A stretch of 6,180 bases of DNA from JAPWJZ01 sp038247245 (GTDB taxonomy: Bacteria > Pseudomonadota > Alphaproteobacteria > Micavibrionales > UBA2020): contig JBBRVE010000123.1 in the NCBI GenBank assembly GCA_038247245.1, positions 1 through 6,180 on the forward strand, given 5' to 3'. Positions 1-4,883 of the stretch are shown here, piece by piece. The position numbers and the translations under genes were made by a program. Within the stretch, counting starts at the first letter, position 1, and the number at the start of each line of letters is the position of its first letter. The notes under the pieces are model-generated. The model was not told the DNA's origin. It worked only from the letters and a program-made list of their open reading frames with translations, and made no database searches.

Positions 1-297
1 CATGTGGCCTATATCCCGAATGGCCGCATCCTGGGCCTGTCGAAAATCGCGCGCGTGGTGGATGTGTTCGCGCACCGGATGCAGGTGCAGGAACGCCTCA
101 CCTCGGAAATCGCCCTTGCCATCGAAAAATACGCCAAGCCCAAGGGCGTTGCCGTATTCATCGAAGCGGAACATTTCTGCATGAAAGTGCGCGGCGCGCA
201 TCAGGGCCACTCGGAAACGGTCACGACAAGGTTCTTGGGCGCGTACAAGACCGATGTGAACCTGCGTAACCAGTTCTTTGCGAGCCTCAAGAAGTAG
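1..297 (+). CDS. folE: GTP cyclohydrolase I, C-terminal part (5' end outside window)
   Basis: This is the last 98 residues of GTP cyclohydrolase I, the cytoplasmic enzyme that converts GTP to 7,8-dihydroneopterin triphosphate at the start of folate/pterin synthesis. The frame is open from the first base (His-Val-Ala-Tyr-Ile-Pro), so the gene begins upstream of the window and the GTG at base 4 is not a start. Family landmarks are visible: HVAYIPNGR at the edge, GLSKIARVVD (residues 12-21 of the fragment), the QVQERLT segment (28-34), and EAEHFCM (55-61), whose Cys60 corresponds to the third zinc ligand of the family. The first two zinc ligands (Cys and His of the CEHH motif) would lie just outside. 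The end is intact, with a TAG stop. It converges on the minus-strand gene that ends at 340. The identification is secure; only the missing N-terminus is unknown. Confidence 0.96.
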   Translation, partial: HVAYIPNGRILGLSKIARVVDVFAHRMQVQERLTSEIALAIEKYAKPKGVAVFIEAEHFCMKVRGAHQGHSETVTTRFLGAYKTDVNLRNQFFASLKK

Positions 298-303
298 TTA
301 CTA

Positions 304-333
304 CCGCCACCCTGCCGCAGGGCGGGGTGGCGG
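304..333. terminator. GC-rich hairpin between convergent genes
   Basis: CCGCCACCC (304-312) pairs perfectly with GGGTGGCGG (325-333) around a 12-base loop. An alternative inner stem, CCCTG/CAGGG (310-322), is also possible. It lies between the folE stop and the stop of the convergent GCS2-like gene, the usual place for a bidirectional terminator. Neither side has a U-tract, so it may act as an mRNA 3'-end stabiliser or a weak terminator rather than a classic intrinsic one. Its arms and part of its loop resemble the hairpin at 1979-2008 downstream of the paralogue. Confidence 0.6.
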
Positions 334-339
334 AAAGCG

Positions 340-1746
340 TCAAATTGCGCGCGGTTTCGGTTTTTGCTGGGCTGCGGGTTTCGCGGTGTTTTCATTCGCC
401 GCCTGCAGGTATGCAGTCACATCCGCCAGTTTCGGGAATTTTTCCGCGAAGATTTTTGCGTCCGTATTTCCTGTCATCAGCACATCGACCAGGCGTTCCA
501 TGTCTTTCGCCGGCACTTGGCCATCGTAAGCATTCACGATAATGCCCGCCACATCCGCCGCGAAATCCATCAGGCGTCCGGTACCGAAGGCGACATCCAT
601 GAACTTGTCGCCGTTATCGACGACCGCCGCCCGTGAATTCACGAACAGCGCGGCATCCTGTTTCGGGTTGCCGGTAAATCCGTAATCCTTCAGCAGCGCA
701 TCGAACTGGTCGGCGGGTTTGCCATCGGGGATCAACGCTGCGGTCAGCAATATCGACATCAACGGCTGGTCGACGCCGCTATCCGCGCCGCGCACTTCCA
801 TCCGCTTGCCGACAACCGCGCCGGTTTCATCGCGCAGGTTGGCGATTTTCACGTCGTTATACAGGAAGCTTTCGGCCAGTTCATAGTTGGACTGCGTGTT
901 GAGGCCGCGCTCGATCAGTTTTTCAAATGTCAGGCGGTCTTCCCGGGTCGATGAAATCACGCTGCCGTCTTCGGCATAGGCGAAGTGCATCGGCGCCTTG
1001 AACACGGCGGCAACCTGATTGCGGATCAGCTCTTCGCCGTTCGATGCATTCAGGAATGCCGGCGACACGCCGCCCGCATCGCCGTAGCCAAGGTAATATT
1101 TCGCGCGCGGGATATAGGGCAGGCGTTCATCTTCGTTCACCACAAAACCGCTCGATGAATTGGTGGCCGCCATCAGCAGCGGCGACAGCGCATAGGCGCG
1201 GTACATCATGCGGAACATCTGGTCGTTATTTTCGGGGCTGAAGCTGGTCTGCACGCTGGAGGTCAGCATGGGCAGACGCAGGGTGTTTTCGTCAAAAATT
1301 TCCTGCATTGCTTTTAAACTTGCCTGCAACCGTTCGCGGCTGACCATGTTACCAAGCGCCTCTTCCCTGGTCGTCGTCGGTACGATGGAAAAGGGCGAAC
1401 GGGTAAAGCCCGCATCGACAATCGCCGTGTCGAAAACCGCGATATCGGTTTTCATCTGGCTGATCAGTTTCAGTTTGTCTTTCAAATCGAACGGCGGGCC
1501 TGCGTATTCGACAACGCCGGACGGTTCCAGCTGCGCATCGAAACCCTTTTTCTTCAGCAAATCCTGCAAGGCCTGCATTTCATCGGCCTTGGGCAGCGCT
1601 GGTTTCAGCGCGCCCGGTTTCATCAGCGGCATTTCAACTTCAACGCCGATCTTGTTCGCGAATGCGGCGGGCGGCGGGGTGTAAAGCGCGAGCGCTTCGG
1701 CGAGCGTGGCGATTTTTGCTGATTTGTTTTTCTGTACGTCGGTCAT
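340..1746 (-). CDS. GCS2-family glutamate-cysteine ligase-like protein, copy A
   Basis: A 468-residue protein of the GCS2 carboxylate-amine ligase family, which includes plant/alphaproteobacterial glutamate-cysteine ligase and EgtA; members use ATP to join the glutamate gamma-carboxyl to an amine. Motifs seen in order are IGVEVEMPL (33-41; the G-x-E-x-E strand), LEPSGVVEYAGPP (73-85, like LEPGGQFELSGAP of the plant-type enzymes), VQTSFSP (165-171, where relatives have VQVNLDF), APMHFAY (251-257) and MEVRGADSG (316-324, like LEMRGADGG). Length is near that of plant-type enzymes. There is no signal peptide or membrane segment, so it is probably cytosolic. The tail (about 452-468) is Pro/Lys/Ala-rich. 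The ATG at 1746 is preceded by AAAGGA with an 8-base gap. The gene follows its paralogue (2030-3439) in the same direction but is separated from it by a terminator and a 283-bp gap. Family is confident; true glutamate-cysteine ligase activity is not, because the Asn and Asp of QVNLD are replaced. Confidence 0.85.
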   Translation of the reverse strand: MTDVQKNKSAKIATLAEALALYTPPPAAFANKIGVEVEMPLMKPGALKPALPKADEMQALQDLLKKKGFDAQLEPSGVVEYAGPPFDLKDKLKLISQMKTDIAVFDTAIVDAGFTRSPFSIVPTTTREEALGNMVSRERLQASLKAMQEIFDENTLRLPMLTSSVQTSFSPENNDQMFRMMYRAYALSPLLMAATNSSSGFVVNEDERLPYIPRAKYYLGYGDAGGVSPAFLNASNGEELIRNQVAAVFKAPMHFAYAEDGSVISSTREDRLTFEKLIERGLNTQSNYELAESFLYNDVKIANLRDETGAVVGKRMEVRGADSGVDQPLMSILLTAALIPDGKPADQFDALLKDYGFTGNPKQDAALFVNSRAAVVDNGDKFMDVAFGTGRLMDFAADVAGIIVNAYDGQVPAKDMERLVDVLMTGNTDAKIFAEKFPKLADVTAYLQAANENTAKPAAQQKPKPRAI

Positions 1747-1909
1747 CGTGAAAATCCTTTATAGGCCCATTCTGCATCGGGGCTTGTGTCTAGATCGGTT
1801 CTTTAAGGCTGGGCGGGTTCAAAAGACCCGCGAAATGACAAATACTGGCTAGTGCCAGTGATGATGATGCAGAGCGGAGATGTTTTTCACGCGGCTTGCC
1901 ATGACAGTG
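1747..1909 (-). other. Untranslated leader of copy A with two hairpins
   Basis: This stretch between the proposed promoter and the ATG at 1746 holds no convincing gene. It contains two perfect 6-bp stems: ACTGGC/GCCAGT with a 4-base loop (1844-1859) and GCGGGT/ACCCGC with a 7-base loop (1813-1831). The ribosome binding site AAAGGA lies 8 bases before the start codon. If the promoter call is right the leader is about 155 nt, long for a simple gene, so regulation at the RNA level is possible. I recognise no known riboswitch. Confidence 0.35.
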
Positions 1910-1939
1910 AATATGCCTGATTCCCGTTGATTCTGTCAA
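1910..1939 (-). promoter_or_regulatory. Candidate sigma-70-type promoter for copy A
   Basis: On the minus strand a perfect TTGACA (-35, bases 1939-1934) is followed after 18 bases by CATATT (-10, bases 1915-1910; four of six consensus positions). It lies downstream of the terminator of the preceding gene and about 165-195 bp before the start codon of copy A. The first 11 bases (TTGACAGAATC) recur with one change upstream of copy B at 3638-3628, which supports a functional role. It is a motif match only. Confidence 0.4.
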
Positions 1940-1973
1940 TGTAATTCTATTGCGCGTGTTGTTTTTGCTTAAG

Positions 1974-2008
1974 AAAAACCCGCCACAGCCGCAAGGAGCG
2001 GTGGCGGG
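1974..2008 (-). terminator. Intrinsic terminator downstream of copy B
   Basis: Read on the minus strand, CCCGCCAC (2008-2001) pairs with GTGGCGGG (1986-1979), with a further three inner G-C pairs (2000-1998 with 1992-1990). The stem is followed directly by five U residues (1978-1974). It begins about 22 bases past the stop codon of the gene at 2030-3439. This has the full form of a rho-independent terminator and separates the two paralogues into distinct transcription units. Confidence 0.85.
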
Positions 2009-2029
2009 GGAGTTTGCACAGTGAAAATT

Positions 2030-3439
2030 TTAGGCCGCGTTTTTCGGTGCGGAAGGTTTCGGTTGCGGCAGCGGCTTCACGACCGTCGCCTGCAAATCGC
2101 GCGTTACATCGGCCAATTTCGGATATTTCGTGGCGTTCAGTTTCGCATCCGATTCACCCGTCAACAGCACCTCGACCAGTTTCGAAACTTCGGCCTGCAC
2201 GGCGCGGTCGCGTTCAAAATGCGCGATGACCAGCGCGCCGACATCGGCCGCGAAATCGCGCAAAGATCCGTTGCCGAAGGGCACGTTCATGAAACGCCCG
2301 TTATGTTCGACCGCGCTTTTGCGCGCGGCCTGCAACAAATCCGCATCCTGCTTCGGGTTGCCGGTGAACCCGTAATCCTTCAGCAGATTGTCGAATTTCT
2401 GCGCAGTGATGCCGTCGGGGATCAAAGCGGTCGTCAGCAGCAGCGTCGATGCCGGCTGATGCACGCCTGAATCCGCCGCGCGGATTTCGACACGCTTGCC
2501 GACCACTTGGCCATCGCTGTCACGCACGTTGGCGATCTTGATGTCGTTATACAGAAACGTTTCCGCCAGTTCGTAATTCGTCAGCGTGTTCATGCCCTGA
2601 TCCATCAGCTTGCGGAAGGTCAGCACGTTATCCTTGGTCGTGCGCTGCAGACTGCCGTCGTCGCGATAGGCGAAGAACATCGGGTTATCGAACACTTCAT
2701 GGATATGGTTGCGGATGAACTGTTCCGGCGTTTCCGATTTCAGGAAGGCGGCGGAAATACCGCCCGCCGTGCCGTAATCTTCATAGTATTTCGTGCGCAG
2801 GTGCACATCGTCGCGGCGCACATCGTCATTCGCAGCGAAACCCGACGAGCTGTTCATGGCCGCCACGATCAGCGGCGTCAGCGCGTAACCGCGATACGCC
2901 ATGCGGAACATCTCGGCGTCCGATTTCGGGCTGAAGCTGGTTTGCACGCCGGTCGTCAGCAGCGGCACATTCGACAGGCCGGGCGGATACACCTCCGCCA
3001 GCACGGCGAGAGATGCTTCAAGGCGTTCGCGGGAGACTTTATTATCCAGCGCGTCCTGCGGCGTGGTGGTGGGCAGGATGGCGAAGGGCGCGCGGGCATA
3101 GCCGTGTTCGCCGATCACTTTTTCAAACGTCGCGATATCGGATTTCGCCTGCACGACCAGTTTCGCAACATCGCGCACATCGACAGGCGGGCTTGCGTAT
3201 TCCAGCACGCCCGCGGGTTCCAGCTGCGCGTCGTAGCCGGCGTCTTTCAAAATCTTGTGCATCTGCGCCATCGCGGCGGGCGGGGGGATGTCGGGCTTGT
3301 TCGCGCCGGGGCGATAGAGCGGCATTTCAACCTCAAGCCCCACTTTGCCGTGGAATCCTGCGGGCGGCGGCGTGTAGAGCGCACGGGCCTGGTCTTCGGA
3401 TTGTATAAGGTTGAGTTTGTCTTTTTTGACGTCGGTCAT
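2030..3439 (-). CDS. GCS2-family glutamate-cysteine ligase-like protein, copy B
   Basis: A 469-residue paralogue of the 468-residue protein at 340-1746. A hand count gives 109 identical positions in the first 200, with no gap. Motifs are VGLEVEMPL (33-41), LEPAGVLEYASPP (73-85), VQTSFSP (165-171), NPMFFAY (252-258) and VEIRAADSG (317-325). It departs from the glutamate-cysteine ligase pattern like its partner (QTSFS for QVNLD), and also has R-A-A-D where the family and copy A have R-G-A-D. A segment shared word for word with copy A is LLKDYGFTGNPKQDA (352-366). The C-terminus (about 454-469) is again Pro/Lys/Ala-rich. No signal peptide or membrane helix is seen. The ATG at 3439 follows AAAGGA with a 9-base gap. 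It probably catalyses an ATP-dependent amide ligation related to that of glutamate-cysteine ligase, but on an unknown substrate. A homodimer, a heterodimer with copy A, or separate substrates are all possible. Confidence 0.85.
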   Translation of the reverse strand: MTDVKKDKLNLIQSEDQARALYTPPPAGFHGKVGLEVEMPLYRPGANKPDIPPPAAMAQMHKILKDAGYDAQLEPAGVLEYASPPVDVRDVAKLVVQAKSDIATFEKVIGEHGYARAPFAILPTTTPQDALDNKVSRERLEASLAVLAEVYPPGLSNVPLLTTGVQTSFSPKSDAEMFRMAYRGYALTPLIVAAMNSSSGFAANDDVRRDDVHLRTKYYEDYGTAGGISAAFLKSETPEQFIRNHIHEVFDNPMFFAYRDDGSLQRTTKDNVLTFRKLMDQGMNTLTNYELAETFLYNDIKIANVRDSDGQVVGKRVEIRAADSGVHQPASTLLLTTALIPDGITAQKFDNLLKDYGFTGNPKQDADLLQAARKSAVEHNGRFMNVPFGNGSLRDFAADVGALVIAHFERDRAVQAEVSKLVEVLLTGESDAKLNATKYPKLADVTRDLQATVVKPLPQPKPSAPKNAA

Positions 3440-3608
3440 GATTACGTGTCCTTTAGCCCTTCGCTTGCGCGGGGGCGATGGTATTCCGGTTCTCTGGGGA
3501 TTGAGGGGCTCTAGGCCCCAAGTACAAATGATATGGCGGGCTTATCCGCCAAAATAGGCGTAAGCAAAATAGGTCACAGCGATTTGCGACGTGGTGTTCA
3601 TGGCAAAC
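3440..3608 (-). other. Untranslated leader of copy B with two hairpins
   Basis: No credible gene lies here. Two perfect 5-bp stems are seen: GGGGC/GCCCC with a 5-base loop (3505-3519) and GGCGG/CCGCC with a 6-base loop (3535-3550). Just upstream, two direct copies of CAAAATAGG (+ strand, 3550-3558 and 3565-3573) are spaced 15 bp start to start. AAAGGA lies 9 bases before the start codon at 3439. The arrangement parallels the leader of copy A, though the hairpin sequences differ. Confidence 0.35.
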
Positions 3609-3638
3609 AGGATGCCATAACGCACCAGATTCCGTCAA
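3609..3638 (-). promoter_or_regulatory. Weak candidate promoter for copy B
   Basis: TTGACGGAATC (3638-3628, minus strand) matches 10 of 11 bases of the promoter-like element before copy A and sits at almost the same distance from the start codon (about 199 against 193 bases). With the same 18-base spacing the -10 would be CATCCT (3614-3609), only three of six consensus positions. Either the -35-like block is an operator or the promoter is weak or activator-dependent. Confidence 0.22.
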
Positions 3639-3705
3639 AGCAAAGCGGCGCGGTTTTATTGCGATGAATCTGGTAAAGGCGAAACTTTATTTCTCGATCC
3701 AGACT

Positions 3706-3732
3706 GTCATCCCCGCAAAAGCGGGAATCCCG
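3706..3732 (+). repeat. Dispersed palindromic repeat, copy 1
   Basis: This 27-bp element begins GTCATCCCCGC and ends GCGGGAATCCCG, forming a CCCGC/GCGGG stem around AAAA. It matches the element at 4083-4109 in inverted orientation at 24 of 27 positions. The family is the widespread intergenic 'GTCATyCCCGCrAAAGCGGG' palindrome of proteobacterial genomes, known for giving spurious 'VIPAKAGIP' translations. The 67 bases before it (3639-3705) contain nothing I recognise. It lies just beyond the 3' end of the TPR gene and could form a 3'-end hairpin in its transcript. Confidence 0.8.
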
Positions 3733-3755
3733 GAAGGTTTTAAGAGATATATTCT

Positions 3756-4034
3756 TCAAACATTCCCCAGCTTGCGGGCTTCTAGCAGGTAGGCCAATGT
3801 GTCCGTGAACATCGTTTCGTTAGGATGTAATGCTATCGCCTGACGATACGTTTCGACTGCCAAATCTATCTGCCCGATTTCAACGTAGCAGTCAGCTAAT
3901 GCGTAATGCGTGTAGCCATGCTCCCAACGTGGGTAGGCAGAGAGAATTTCATTATAAAGCTTGATCGCCTTTTCATAGTCGCCTGTTTTGTGAGCGATGT
4001 GTGCTTGGCTCTCTACTTCCCTTACATTGTCCAT
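3756..4034 (-). CDS. Small TPR-repeat protein
   Basis: A 92-residue protein made almost wholly of tetratricopeptide repeats. TPR1 spans about residues 5-38 (AHIAHKTGDYEKAIKLYNEIL, with the G-D-Y-E-K-A-I turn), TPR2 about 39-72 (YALADCYVEIGQIDLAVETY, ending LHPNE), and a partial third helix (73-90) caps it. Such folds bind protein partners; no enzyme domain, signal peptide or membrane segment is present, and the partner is unknown. The frame is open upstream to 4211, but that extension is a translation of the palindromic repeat (TTPVIPAKAGIP) and of nadK antisense, so I start at the ATG at 4034, preceded only by a weak AGAG. By hand count G+C is 133/279 (about 48%), clearly below its neighbours, and repeats flank it on both sides. 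It may be a recent arrival, or a remnant of a longer TPR protein. Confidence 0.72.
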   Translation of the reverse strand: MDNVREVESQAHIAHKTGDYEKAIKLYNEILSAYPRWEHGYTHYALADCYVEIGQIDLAVETYRQAIALHPNETMFTDTLAYLLEARKLGNV

Positions 4035-4055
4035 GATTAACTCTAATTCACGTGC

Positions 4056-4061
4056 ATCATA
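4056..4061 (-). promoter_or_regulatory. Possible -10 element for the TPR gene
   Basis: TATGAT (minus strand) matches five of six -10 consensus positions and lies 21 bases before the start codon at 4034. No good -35 is found about 17 bases upstream, where the flanking repeat begins. It is weak, and recorded because the gene otherwise depends on read-through from nadK across a palindrome. Confidence 0.22.
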
Positions 4062-4082
4062 AAAATAACCTCGCGGCTCCCA

Positions 4083-4109
4083 CGGGATCCCCGCTTTCGC
4101 AGGGATGAC
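4083..4109 (-). repeat. Dispersed palindromic repeat, copy 2 (inverted)
   Basis: On the minus strand this reads GTCATCCCTGCGAAAGCGGG followed by GATCCCG, 24 of 27 identical to the copy at 3706-3732 but in the opposite orientation. The stem is interrupted by one C/A mismatch. It sits between the nadK stop (4121) and the TPR gene start (4034), so the two copies bracket the TPR gene. Confidence 0.8.
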
Positions 4110-4120
4110 GGGAGTGGTGG

Positions 4121-4879
4121 TTATGGCATGAACTGTTCCTTGATCATCCGTTCGTCCAAATTCATTTCGGGGTCGAACAGCAGGGAAATTTCGACAGAGG
4201 TGTCCTGCCACACCTCGACCGTTTCGACGTCGCGGATTTCGGTGAAGTCGGCGACGGCGGAGACGGGGCGGTTGCGGGCTTCCATGATTGTCAGCTTCAG
4301 CCGCGTTGTTTGCGGCAGCAGCGCGCCGCGCCAGCGGCGGGGGCGGAAGGCACTGATGGGCGTGAGCGCGAGGATGCCCGCCGATAGCGGAATGATGGGG
4401 CCGTGGGCGGAGAGGTTGTATGCCGTGCTGCCCGCAGGCGTGGAGAAAATAATACCGTCGCAGATCAGTTCATCAAGGCGCACGACCCCGTCAATCGTGA
4501 CCTTCAACTTCGCCGCCTGCCGCGTTTCGCGGAGCAGCGAGACTTCGTTGATCGCGAGCGCATCCTGCACGCCGCCGGTCATCGTCGTGACCTTCATGCG
4601 CAAGGGGTTGAGTTTCACGACCTGCGCGCGTTCCAGCCGCTGCATCAGGTTTTTATCGGAATATTCATTCAGCAAAAAGCCGACCGAGCCGCGGTTCATG
4701 CCGTAAACAGGTTTTTTCAGGCGGATGCCTTCGTGCAGCGCGCGCAGCATCGACCCGTCGCCGCCCAGCGCCACGATCACATCGGCGTCCTCGATCGGCG
4801 TCTGGCCATAGGCGGCGGACAGTTTCGCCCGCGCTTCCTGCGCGCCATGGGTTTCGGCGGCGAAGAAACAGGGTTTCAT
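4121..4879 (-). CDS. nadK: NAD kinase
   Basis: ATP-dependent phosphorylation of NAD to NADP, the only route to NADP(H) in most bacteria; cytosolic. The 252-residue protein shows the family motifs in order: ALGGDGSMLRALH (37-49, with the GGDG catalytic/nucleotide loop and its Asp41), YGMNRGSVGFLLNEY (59-73), NEVSLLRE (111-118, the NE pair of the NAD site) and DGIIFSTPAGSTAYNLSAHG (141-160). Length is typical of the short alphaproteobacterial form. The frame stays open to an ATG at 4930, but that would place 17 residues inside the end of glmM. The ATG at 4879, giving MKPCFFAAETHG, fits the family N-terminus. It lies 4 bases after the glmM stop, which suggests translational coupling; only a weak GAAAG lies before it. 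Confidence 0.95.
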   Translation of the reverse strand: MKPCFFAAETHGAQEARAKLSAAYGQTPIEDADVIVALGGDGSMLRALHEGIRLKKPVYGMNRGSVGFLLNEYSDKNLMQRLERAQVVKLNPLRMKVTTMTGGVQDALAINEVSLLRETRQAAKLKVTIDGVVRLDELICDGIIFSTPAGSTAYNLSAHGPIIPLSAGILALTPISAFRPRRWRGALLPQTTRLKLTIMEARNRPVSAVADFTEIRDVETVEVWQDTSVEISLLFDPEMNLDERMIKEQFMP

Positions 4880-4883
4880 GGGA

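Noticed and set aside
1811..1832. tRNA T-arm-like sequence (GGGTTCAAAA between G-C stems)
   Set aside because: The loop is the wrong size for a T arm and no D arm, anticodon arm or acceptor stem is found upstream, so it is treated as a simple leader hairpin.
2507..3514. Long plus-strand open frame (335 codons)
   Set aside because: It is antisense to the well-supported GCS2-like copy B, and rich in His/Arg/Gln as expected for a shadow frame.
3453..3638. 61-codon minus-strand frame upstream of copy B, possibly a leader peptide
   Set aside because: It starts with TTG that overlaps the -35-like element, has no ribosome binding site, and its composition (many Pro, His, Cys, Arg) looks like translated non-coding DNA.
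3706..4109. Two palindromic repeats as a CRISPR array
   Set aside because: There are only two copies, inverted relative to each other and about 350 bp apart with a gene between them; no regular spacers or cas genes are present.
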